In this document: positions 26,075 to 36,015 of the stretch, piece by piece
Numbering within the stretch: the first letter of the stretch is position 1
How the letters are laid out: every line of letters begins with the position of its first letter
DNA from: Zeugodacus cucurbitae
Lineage: Eukaryota; Arthropoda; Insecta; Diptera; Tephritidae
Assembly (NCBI RefSeq): GCF_028554725.1
Contig: NC_071671.1
Span: 10,908,001-10,972,000 of the forward strand
DNA length: 64,000 nucleotides
Reading direction: 5' to 3'
The notes under the pieces: model-generated
The model's input: the letters and a program-made list of their open reading frames with translations, nothing else
What the model was told of the DNA's origin: nothing
Databases searched by the model: none
Made by a program: the position numbers and the translations under genes

Positions 26075-26949
26075 GCATAAAATAATAATTTCAATTTTTT
26101 ATTTTGAAAATAAATGCGTTTCCAAATTTTATTTTAAGGCCATTTTTTTGTAATGTTGTTGTTGTTTTTTGTTGTGTGCAGGTAGACTAATAAGAGAAAT
26201 TTGGTTGCGCGCTTGGTTATAAATTTATTTTAAATATTTTTTTTATTTTTTTAAATTTTTTTTATTTATTTCAATTCTGTATTTAAAAATCGATTTTTCA
26301 ATTTTTGTCAGCACTCTCTGTATTCTTTTAAAGCTTTCTGCCTTCTTCCCTTTTAAAGCTACGCCTTAATGCCGCAAATACAACTATTTCTTAAGTATTT
26401 TTTATTTATTGTTGTTGTATGTCTGCTGTCACTTGCGTATACGCATACCAATGAGTCCTTTGGGAAACGCAGTTAAACGCGTATCAGCAGACGCAATCGA
26501 GCACAAGAACTATGCTTTTTGCTCCCTTTTTGCTTTTCCAGCAGCTTTTATTCCTCGCACTGACTGTGTGGGATTTTCTTGTTTTTGTTGCTGTTGTCGT
26601 GTAACAAAACCAGTGACTTTCCACCTAACTCACTTGCGGCATTACGCTGTGCCAGACAGCCGCCAATCCGCGTCTCAGCTAAGCACAGCTCAATTCTGAC
26701 TGACTTTTTTGTTGTTGTTTGTTATTTTCTTATGACGCTTCGTTTTTATTAACTTTTTTTATTGTTGTTGAACAGACCTTGAGCAGACAGTTACACGCCG
26801 CAGTTATGTTCGTTCTGTATGTAACAACGAACAGAAATGCGCGAAAAAATTGATAGCATGCCAGACGCACCTTCGGGTTAGCGACAGAAGTGCCTGCGTG
26901 TGTGGGTGGGCGTTTGCTGCTGTATCTAGCGCATGCTGCTATCAGATGA
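26075..26949. other. Intergenic spacer between divergent promoters
   Basis: The stretch between the two predicted start sites is GC-richer than the window at large, from about 26410 on. It carries GTTGTTG tracts and a TCAGTC initiator-like word on the minus strand (about 26701). A plus-strand open frame at 26409-26699 is Cys/Phe-rich and unconvincing. Confidence 0.4.
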
Positions 26950-26953
26950 CTTT

Positions 26954-26988
26954 TATATAAGTTACAGACGCCGCTGGCGCTACAGTTG
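26954..26988 (+). promoter_or_regulatory. Plus-strand TATA/initiator promoter
   Basis: TATATAAG at 26954-26961 is followed by ACAGTT with its A at 26984, exactly 30 bases from the first T of the TATA box. This is the canonical insect arrangement. A few bases downstream lie an ATG and a strong splice donor, which supports this as a real start. The promoter faces away from the minus-strand promoter at 26.04 kb. Confidence 0.5.
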
Positions 26989-27002
26989 AGTCGCAGAAGA
27001 TG
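26984..27002 (+). CDS. Predicted 19-nt first exon, start codon only
   Basis: From the predicted start at 26984 the transcript would carry a 16-nt leader, then ATG at 27000-27002, then an excellent donor (ATG|GTGAGTAAG). First exons that end right after the initiator codon are known in insects, for example in ribosomal-protein and some cuticle-type genes. The rest of the gene is not recognised. The only convincing downstream acceptor on this strand is at 30806. Joined directly it would give only a seven-residue product, so either further exons exist or the two signals are independent. The ATG could also be incidental in a non-coding leader exon. Confidence 0.3.
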
Positions 27003-27500
27003 GTGAGTAAGATTTTTTAGATTTTCTATGTAATGAGAAGTGGGTGATTGGGAATAGCGTTGGCCTGACAGTTGTTTCTACGTGCCAACCGCCGATCCTT
27101 TACTGCTCCAGCAGGCGAAAAGTCAGCGCGAATACGTGTTGCGACTGCTTATAAGCGTATATTGTTGTTGTAGTTGTTTTTATTCACTATAACGCTGCTG
27201 ATTTTTCGTGCTTTCTCCACACATTTGTTCTCGGCTTGTTTTGTTATAATTATTTTCATTCAAATTGTTGTTGTTAATTTGCAATTTTTGCCAAAACTTT
27301 TACTCAAAGTTAGATTTTTTTATTTTTTTTTTTTTTGTATTTTCCACGCTTTGACGCTTTGTATGTGCTCTTTGTTTTCAGTTACGTATTCATGTTGTTG
27401 GCATATTTTTAAACACATGAGCACACTGCTTTTTGGTGAGCAAATTTTGAATTTTTGCGAAAAATATTTAAAATTTCAAAGTTCTTTGAAGCGATATTTT
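27003..27500 (+). other. Probable intron of the plus-strand gene
   Basis: GTTGTTG-rich and T-rich. The 110-codon open frame at 27174-27506 is a Phe/Leu-rich translation of T-rich DNA and is not called. Confidence 0.35.
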
Positions 27501-27529
27501 ATTTAATTTTTTTAAGCATAAAATTTTTT

Positions 27530-27870
27530 TTACATTTTTAAGTGTAAAATTTTATTATTTTTTAATTTGCAACAAAATTTTTTTTGCCTTACAATATTTT
27601 TTTTAATTTGTTTAAGTGTAAAATTTTATTCTTATAATTTTCACCAAAATATTTTTTTTTTGCCATACAAATTTTCTGTTTTAATTTTTTGAAGTGTAAA
27701 ATTTTATTATTTTTTAATTTGCAACAAAATATTTTTTTCACCTTAATTTTTTTTTTTAATTCTTTTAAATATAATTTTTTTTTTAATTCTTTTAAATGTA
27801 ATTTTTTTTTTAATTTTTTTAAATGTAATTTTTTTTAATTTTCACCAAAATTTTGTTTGAATTAATTTTT
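27530..27870 (+). repeat. T-rich tandem repeat, about 75-bp units
   Basis: AAGTGTAAAATTTTATT followed by TTTGCAACAAAAT or TTTTCACCAAAAT is repeated at about 27540, 27615 and 27692. It then decays into shorter AAATGTAATTTTTTTT units up to about 27835. Confidence 0.75.
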
Positions 27871-29690
27871 TTAAATTATTTTTTTAAATATTATTTTATG
27901 TCGTGCAGTACATTTTTGCTTAAAAATTCTGCACAATTATTTATATTAATTTTTTTTTGTTGTTGTGAAACCCTTTTCCTATTTTTTTTATTTAAACTCA
28001 CTCTTTCTTAACGCATTTTTCTCACAACGCTTTGAAGCGCTCCAGCTACATGCATTTGCTTGTTAGACACACACATTTCCTTGCAAAGGCGTCACACACA
28101 CACACACAAACCACTAAAATTTTCGCGTCGAAGTGGTAAAATTTCAAAAAATAAAATAAAACATTTAAATTAAACTAACAACAACACTAAGCTGTTGTTG
28201 TTGTTGTTGTTGTTAAAATTGCACTTGTTTTGTTGCCTTACGATTTTCGCATACACTAGCAAACGCTTTGTTGTTGTTATTATTATTACCGCATGCACTT
28301 TAAGCGCATTCACTCGCTCACAAGATCACGTCCAATAGCGCGCGTCCCGGCAGCAACTAGCGTCAACGCCACAGAGAGAAACTAACGAAAATCGCCAAAA
28401 ATATTTACAATTAACACGACGCCGCTAGCGAACGAACACGCGTCTTTACAATTACTAGTTGCACTTTGAATTCTACAGCAGCACACTATTTTTCTCAGCT
28501 AGTTAGCATATATTTATATATGTATGTATGTATGTATTTTTTAAGTTGTAGGTACTTTGTAATTTCAATAAAATATTTTTTTATTTTATTTTCAGCTACT
28601 TCACAGGTTTGCGTTTTCAAAAATATTTGAATATTTTATTTTTTTATTTTCAGCTATTTCGTTTTCAAACAAACAAGAAATAGCACACGAGTAAGAACAC
28701 TTCAAGCAACTATTTGATGTTTTTTTTCACTTGTTTCTAAGTTGTCTATATGTATGTATGTTACACACATATACATTGTGTTTTTGTAGTGTCATAGCAC
28801 TGAGTTGTCGTGTAGAAGAAGAGTTTTCTATGTTTTGCGCTATTGTTGAAAAAGCGGTCTCGCCTCTGCCTCTACGCTGCCGTGTTTGTGTAGTATGTAT
28901 ATGTTCGTATATCAACCGAATTGTACACCGTTAGCGTTGAAGTCCAAACAAATACTGAAATCAATGAAAGCGATTCCGAGCAGACAACGGCAGACGAAAT
29001 AGCAGCGAAAAACAGCGAAGCAAATGCTGTGCTAGTAGTGCATGTTATTCACCACACTGACTGGCGCTCAGGCGAACACACAAATATAAAGAGATATGTG
29101 TATGTGTGTGCATACACTGACACCCTTGACTTTTTATGCGCTCAGTTGTTGAGTCGCCTCTTGCTGCTCTTGCTGTCACTCGGTCGCAATCGCGTAGTCA
29201 ACATTTGTTTATTTTCTTTGCAGCGTCAGTGCGTCAGTTTTCACCACCACCACACAGCACTTTCTTGTCATATACGAGTACACATTGCATTTTCCATGCG
29301 CTTCACCACTTGCTATTCGGTTACTTTACTTATTTGCCCACTGCCATTAGCCGCTATAGTGTGGAGTTGCTCTTTGTTGATTGCACCTTTTACAGCGTTT
29401 TTCTTCTCCACACTCGCTTTCGCCTCTCTCATTTAGCGTTTATTCTCTCATTTCGTACTACATGTTTTATTTACCTTACACCTTATTTTTGGCAAGTGAC
29501 AAGACAGTCACTCAAATTAGTGTTATGCGATTTCACCACACTTTAGTTTTAGTGCATGTTTAGTGTGTGAGTTGTATAGCTGAGCGTAGTGGAGGGAATA
29601 GTTGCGATATGATGTCGTTGATGGTATCACTGCGATAGGCCAAGCAAAGGGTGCTGTTTTTACGCTCATCACTCTCGCTGATTGATCTCA
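27871..29690. other. GC-richer stretch with simple repeats, no supported gene
   Basis: It contains a CA run (28093-28106), GTT runs (28193-28214), a duplicated TTTTATTTTCAGCTA word near 28590 and 28648 that looks like two splice acceptors, and several overlapping open frames. The longest plus-strand frame (about 28894-29436) begins with an acidic, hydrophilic segment that could be coding. It then becomes hydrophobic low-complexity sequence and lacks good splice sites, so I do not call it. Confidence 0.35.
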
Positions 29691-30640
29691 TGTGGGTATT
29701 TAGAAGTCACAACGTCAAAGTCAGCAATTGTCTTCAACAAATCAAGTATTTAACTATTGTATTTGCAAAGAAAACAACAAGAGGTGATCTTGCAGACCTC
29801 AGCTCACATCACATCAACAGGTAGTCGATAAGCGCGCTTTATATACTATTTTCTACAGCAATTTCCAACAGTTAAGCCTCTTAATAATACCTCTGTTAAA
29901 TAGTGTTTTATGTAAGCCAATTTTAATATCACATCACCTGCTGATAACATCACATCATCATTATCACATCACCTCACTGCAAGTTATTCGCTAGGGAATT
30001 CCGCTAATTAACAAATGTATTCGGCTTACTATTCTACATCGCTCCGCATTTAGAGTCACAATTCTTCACTGCCTTATTTCAAATATTATCCATTTAATAT
30101 TCATGGGTTTTCATTACACGTAAGCATAATAACACATCACCTACACATCGCATCATCGTAAGTAAATTTTGTTAACAAAATTCCAAACTCTAAATATTAG
30201 TTTTAAATTTTATTTTTTTTTTAGAAATTTTACATCAGCTTAGATCGCACTACTATAACATCACGTCAGCAAATCAAACTAACATGTGATGTCATATATG
30301 CATTGATATAATGTTAAGTAAAGACAAATATAAACTTTTTTGTTCAATGAGCAGCTATTTTCAATTCTATACAATAACACATTATTCTATATGAAAAATT
30401 GCAATACAATTTCTTAACCTCACTACAAACTCATATTCAATATGATATCATATATATATGTAAAAGTCACATTAACACTATCAACTACAATTTAAGATGA
30501 AATTGATACTCAAAAGCAACACCAACTCATAGATCACAAGAAACGCACACTCTATTGTACATCAATCATAGATCACATCATCATGAACAAATCACATGAC
30601 ATTATGCCCTTAAAACATCACCTAAACATCACATCATCAA
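29690..30640 (+). repeat. Cluster of ATCACATCA-like words
   Basis: More than a dozen copies of CACATCA, ACATCACC or CACATCATC occur on the plus strand over 0.95 kb. Examples lie near 29808, 29930, 29950, 29966, 30135, 30262, 30577, 30617 and 30630. They are irregularly spaced, so this is not a simple tandem array. It immediately precedes the pyrimidine-rich 3' end of the intron ahead of the exon at 30807. Confidence 0.6.
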
Positions 30641-30687
30641 TATATAATTCTGCCCTCTCACCCTCGCTTGTAATATACAACTGCACT

Positions 30688-30708
30688 CTCTCTCTCTCTC
30701 TCTCGCTC
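30688..30708 (+). repeat. TC dinucleotide run
   Basis: An uninterrupted CT run of about 20 bases inside the pyrimidine-rich sequence upstream of the acceptor at 30806. Confidence 0.85.
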
Positions 30709-30806
30709 ACCTCAGCAACGCGCTCTCCATTGTTTTCTATTTAACATGCGCTCTCACATTCACACACACACACACTCACTCGCATTCATATTTTCTCATT
30801 TCGCAG

Positions 30807-30867
30807 GTTTACATATCTCAAACTTGAACTCGACCGCAACTTGCTGATGCCGCCGGGCGATGAATGA
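30807..30867 (+). CDS. Short terminal coding exon of an unidentified gene
   Basis: A strong acceptor (TTTTCTCATTTCGCAG|GT) at 30806 opens an exon. Read in phase 1 it encodes FTYLKLELDRNLLMPPGDE and stops at TGA 30865-30867. The mix of charged and hydrophobic residues and the C/G third positions (CTC, GAC, CGC, AAC, CTG, CCG, GGC) look coding, unlike the surrounding DNA. An AATAAA and GU-rich element follow about 46 and 62 bases after the stop. I do not recognise the C-terminus. The upstream exon is not identified. The phase-2 frame of the same exon is also open for twelve codons, so the frame choice is inferential. Confidence 0.4.
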
Positions 30868-30912
30868 AAAATGCCGATGCAGTCAGCTACGCCACACATA
30901 CACGCATACTGC

Positions 30913-30947
30913 AATAAATGATAAATGAGTGTGAGTGTGTGTGTGTC
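30913..30947 (+). terminator. Polyadenylation signal with GU-rich element
   Basis: AATAAA lies at 30913-30918. It is followed 11 bases later by GTGTGAGTGTGTGTGTGTC, a typical GU-rich downstream element. Placed just after the stop at 30867, this gives a compact 3' UTR of about 65 nt and supports the exon as terminal. Confidence 0.45.
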
Positions 30948-33300
30948 TACCTTCAATTTATAGGTGTGCAGTGAGAGTGGTGAGTGGTTGATGCTATTTA
31001 CTTCTACTTTTACTACACCCTCACTCCACCAACGACTCACCCTTTGCACAAAAAAAGGCGCTACACTCAGCTCACCTCACCCCGTTTTCGACTATGTTTA
31101 TATGTATATCTTTCGATTTTGTACCAGTACACATGCATACATACATACATACATACAAACATGCATATAAAGCAGTGTACCTATAGAATTTCTTTGCTGT
31201 TGATGCGCCGTCAAACTGACTCGCGGCGGTTTCTGCTGTTGCTTTTTTTTTTTGGACTAGCATGCGCGTATGTATGTGTGTGTGCACAAGTGCAAAGGCG
31301 GCATTGCAATAATAATAATATAAAGAAAGGCAACCAAGTTGGAAATCAAAAGAGGAACACAATTAGACGCAAATACATACATATATACAAAGATGTTAGT
31401 GAACTATGTAGAATTAAGAATTTCATATGCACATACAACTATTTATATATACATATAAGTAAGTAAGCAAGCTCGCATATGACCGAAAGATATCTGTGTT
31501 TCTATGTTTGTATGCCTAACTGCCAATGTGATTTTGTTGGCCGCGTACAGTGTGGCAATTTATTGGAATATTTGTGCGATGCATTGAACTCGTTCACCTG
31601 ACGCAGATACGAGTGATTAGAAGAAAAAACAAACAACAACAGCAAAAACAAAACAAACAATTAAACTTTTACTTTTTTCTAGCGCAAATGCACTGCAATG
31701 AACGCTAAACAACACTGCTATGTAGAGATAAATGTTTTTAAATACATATTTTTGAATATGAGTGTAGCACCAGTAATTAGCGAAATTTTCAACTTATTAT
31801 GAAATAATAATGCATATACAGTAGCTGATTATGACTATTAAGCAAAATGCTGTTGCCATGAGACACATTTACTGTGCGCTGTTGATCTATGACGAGCTAC
31901 TTTTCATTCTAAGCAAGTTTAGTACTCAATACTAAGGTATATATAATCCGTATATATAAATTATATGATTTTTTAACTTTTTCCCATTTATATTATATAA
32001 ATATACGGTTCAATTTCGGGTATCAAATTTTTATCCGAATTAAAAAAAATAGTATAATCTTCAAAAAGTTATAGCAAATATCTTTGAAAAGTTCGAAAAT
32101 TCACTCAAACGAAAAATATTCGAACATATATATTTTTTTAAGTTCCCCAAATGTATGCTTCAGCAAATAATTTTATATTCCTCCTAATGGTATGCTACTA
32201 CTTATATAATTTTCATTAGTGGCAACGGTTTATAACTCAAGAAACCATTTCCAAGTCAAATGATGCAAAGTATGAAAAAATCGTGTATTTCAAATAATTT
32301 TCGAGTCTTGTAGTTTTCAAAATAATAATAAATAACGATTTTTTCTAAGAAACAATTCGATTATTGAAATTTTCAAAAAAAAATTGTATTGTTTTTGCTG
32401 AATTTCAAAGTCTATATTCTAACTAGTATTTTGAGATGTCTCCAAAAACAATGTCTCAATAGTTACGAAAGTTATGATTATTAGTAGTCAGCGCGGTGGG
32501 AGCGTAAGTTTTTTTTCTTTTGCGTTTTTCTCAAAACAACATTTTTCGAGACGGTGTATGCGATAATTCAAAAACTATTCAACCGATTGACTTGAAAATT
32601 AAAATACATCTTCCTAAATATGTTTTCCACAGAGTGACGTGGGATTTTTTCGATTAAACATTTTGAAAATGTTTTATCTAATTTTGCATACGGTATTTTT
32701 TTATCCACGCCAATGCTTTTATGTCTGTCATTTTTAATTAAAAACAATTTTTTTTAAATATTTAGAAAGTTTAAAATATGTGTTACATTAGCAATAAATG
32801 TAAAGATCTCCTACTTCAAATAGTTTTGTAAAAAAAATCTTAATAAGAAACCATTCGATTTTCATGCGTTTTATGCTCCTTAAACCAACAAAAGTTCAAT
32901 TAATATTATTTTTAAAACTTTGAGAATTTTTTTTTTTTCAAATATGTATATAAAAATTTAAATTCTATTTTACTAAAGAATTTATAAGAAAAAATTATAG
33001 ATATTTAACATTTCTCGAAGATATTTTGTATAAAAAATTTACAAATAAAGGGTATCTACAAGTAAATAAGAAAACAAAATATTTGGCTCAGAATAAAAAT
33101 TCGTATTCAAAGAGAGGATAATCCATACAAGAAATAATAATAAATATCATTAAGATCCAATGCAATGATAAGTTTTAAGAATTTGTTATTAATAATTTTT
33201 ATATTTTGATATAAGGCAATTTTTTTATGAAGTATGTGAATTGAAAAATTATTTTAGTCTCACCATGTAAACATAAAATTCCAAAAAATATATATAACAT
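30948..33300. other. Unannotated AT-rich DNA
   Basis: Open frames at 30984-31466 cross CATA and GTGT runs and have no domain. 32400-32700 has the words AAACTATTCAACCGATT and TTTTTCTCAAAACAAC. I associate these with dispersed insect repeats but could not delimit an element. Confidence 0.4.
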
Positions 33301-33324
33301 CATGCGGCAAAATCGACTTTTTTT

Positions 33325-33769
33325 CTGGGTATTGGACCAAAGCAATTTTACCAGGAGATTGAGTCAAAAGTAAAACAAGTATTGTCCAATCTATGAAGTT
33401 AGTCTCCAAATTCGAAATATTTGGATTCAAAGTTCAAAAAATGGATTCAAAAAGAATTATTATTAATTACAGAATGTAGCTACTAAAAATTCCAAAATGT
33501 GGATATAATCTATATTTTCCACGCAATTCAATGGTGTAATGGCATATCGAAAAATTCTAGACCCATTATAAAATCTGTCATATAAGCTTCCCGAAAAAGT
33601 TGTATATATGTACCATAGAAATAAGAAGAAAATTTAGATTATATTTTGGATTTTTAGAAGCAATACCCGGCAATTAATAATCATTTTTTAAGTAATTTCG
33701 AATTTCGAATCAAAATATTTAGATTTTGGACGCTAAATTTTGAAAAAATTAGTTAGGTCCAATACCCAG
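33325..33769. mobile_element. MITE-like element with inverted ends
   Basis: CTGGGTATTGGACC at 33325 is matched in inverted orientation by GGTCCAATACCCAG ending at 33769, a perfect 14-bp match about 445 bp apart end to end. A weaker match continues inwards (AA..AATTTT). The interior is AT-rich with no open frame. No clear target-site duplication is visible next to the matched ends, so the true boundary may lie slightly outside or the element is old. Confidence 0.55.
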
Positions 33770-35383
33770 CCGAATATTGTACTGTGTAATTAATGAAATA
33801 ATCAATTTTTTTTTAATATTGTATCATATATAATTTTATATACAATATATCTACATACGATATATTAAAAAAAATGCTTCCATTTGATAAAAAATTATAA
33901 TAATAACACTCACAGTCTTCTTAAAAAAAATATCTATGAGCTCTTCTAAATTCATTATTATAATAGTAAGCACTTTATCTAAAGTAATTATCACATCAAT
34001 TTTTTGAACATTTCATATTTGTAATATACGAAAGAAACACCCTTTGAAATTTGCCATGTTTACAGGCTCTGTCACTCTCACCTCTCCATTCACTTAAATT
34101 GTAGAAAAATATATTTGACTATGCTCTCCCAAACTCTCCACGCTCTCAAAGTAGATACACGAGTACTCTTGTTGACTATCGGCTTTTCTATGCGTTTTAT
34201 GCAACCCATTCTATCAAAAAGAGCAATCATTTTGGGTGCCGCCATATATTTACATACATATGTATATGCAATACAAATCTTTGACACACATATGTCTGTA
34301 TAAGTGTATGTGTTTCTGCTGCAATTTTATATCTGCGTGTAACTGTTTCACACTTGCATTATTAATCCTTCATTGCATACACTTGAACTTGTCCAAATAG
34401 CGGCAGCAATAGTTAAAAAGTTTAGTGCGCTTTATGGCTGCATGCCACCATTTTGGGTTAATTTTGTTGTTCTCCGCTCAGGTGTGTCGCTTACACTCAC
34501 ATATTATGTGTTTTTTGTGGACTATTTACCCATGCTTATTCACAAGACGCTTGCTCTTCAGTGATGTCATATGTAAATACATACGTCTGAGCTCACATTT
34601 TCGCCACTTTGTTGCTGCCTAATCTGTTCATCGAACTACTTTTAATGCCCATGTCGGTACAACAAACTGGTGCAGCCGAAGTTCAGCATGCCTTGTACAT
34701 ATGTGCAGCAATGGTATGTACACATGTATATGAACGAACCATTATATACCATAGTTGAAGACCCTGTAGGAAATAAATAATAATAAGCAGGCTGAAACAT
34801 ATGTACATCCTGTTTTGACAGAAAGTCCATAGATTTTAATGCATATGTATTTAAGTCAGACCCGGTCTTCAAAAGACCCGTGTGTTACAGTTATTGATTG
34901 ACGAGATGTAGAATTTTGATTTTGAAAAACAAAATACTACTGGTGATGGACGTTTTTGTGCTCTGAATCAGGCGAATCAACCATTTGTTAGTGGTTTGTT
35001 AAATTCTCTAACGTTAATATGAACACCAGAAACTATGATCTCAGTGAGCATCCAAAAGAAGCTGTGAAGTAAAATCCCCGAAAAAAAATTTAATAAATGT
35101 ATTTTTTATTATTGTAAAAAGAAGCTAAATAAAATAGCTGATAATCCAAAAATATCGAATCAATCAATATATTCTAAATTGTACGTATCGTTCTTGAATA
35201 TTTTGATCTGTGGAAGCTCTGTGCAAGTTGGGCTTTGAATTGCTTTCACATTAACTATATTATTTGGATTACTCTCAGCGACTATTTCTGGTCCTCAGAT
35301 CTCAGATCAAGGTAATGTGAAAAATGCAGTCCAAAAAGTTTCAAAATTAACCGAAAGTATTGTTGTGAGTGACTTTGACGTCA
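33770..35383. other. Unannotated stretch
   Basis: No gene seen. Small open frames at 34090-34872 overlap on both strands and lack domains. Confidence 0.4.
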
Positions 35384-36015
35384 TTAAGGGGTTACATAGG
35401 CCTATTTTCAATATTTTTTTTAATATCTAAAAAATATTTATTTAATTCAAACTTTTTTCTGCCTTATAGATACATATTTAAAGAATAATTTCTGAAATTT
35501 TCAAAAAAAAAAAAATGTTGAAACTCCGCCATTTTGACGTCATTTCCGGTGACCCCTCGGAAAATAAGTGCGTCCGCGTTGTCGGCATAAACCTGACAGG
35601 ATCACCCAAAAGGAAAAAACTAAAATAAGGGTTTTAGGTAAGACTATAAACTCGTGCTTAAACGAAGGAAAGACAAAAAAAGTAAAAAATTGGAATTTTG
35701 GCAGGAATTTTTCCAAAAATAAATAAAAATTTCGGTCAAATTTGCTGATTTTTTTTTAATAGTTGTAATTGAAAAAAAAAAAAAATCATTCGTTCAAGCA
35801 CAAGTAAATTGTATGTCAAACACCTGTGCAAAATTTCATCAAGATCGGTTGAGTAGTTTTCGAGAAAATTTGACAACCGACTTTGAAAACACAGTTCCGA
35901 GAAAAACGCGTTTAAAGTTTTGAGTAACAATGATACCTGACTTGGAGCGCACACCTTTCAAAGGCTTTACTTTAAGTAATACTCGAATCATCCCAAAAGA
36001 ATTCGCTATCCATAT
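35384..36015 (+). mobile_element. Dispersed repeat starting at TTAA|GGGGTTACATAGG
   Basis: TTAA at 35384-35387 is followed by GGGGTTACATAGGCC, a block I recall as the end of a common dipteran dispersed repeat. Inside lie CGCCATTTTGACGTCATTTC, CATCAAGATCGGTTGAGTA and GAGAAAAACGCGTTTAAA-type words. TTAA next to a G-rich end would fit a piggyBac-type non-autonomous element. No matching inverted right end is visible, so the right boundary is a guess and the element is probably truncated. Confidence 0.4.

Noticed and set aside
26669..26704. TCAGTC initiator with AGACGCG that looks like a downstream promoter element on the minus strand
   Set aside because: Counting from A at 26701 the element is one base too close, and this spacing is strict in flies.
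28894..29436. Open plus-strand frame of about 180 codons with an acidic first part
   Set aside because: It has no ATG at its start, its second half is Leu/Phe/His-rich low complexity, and flanking splice sites are poor.
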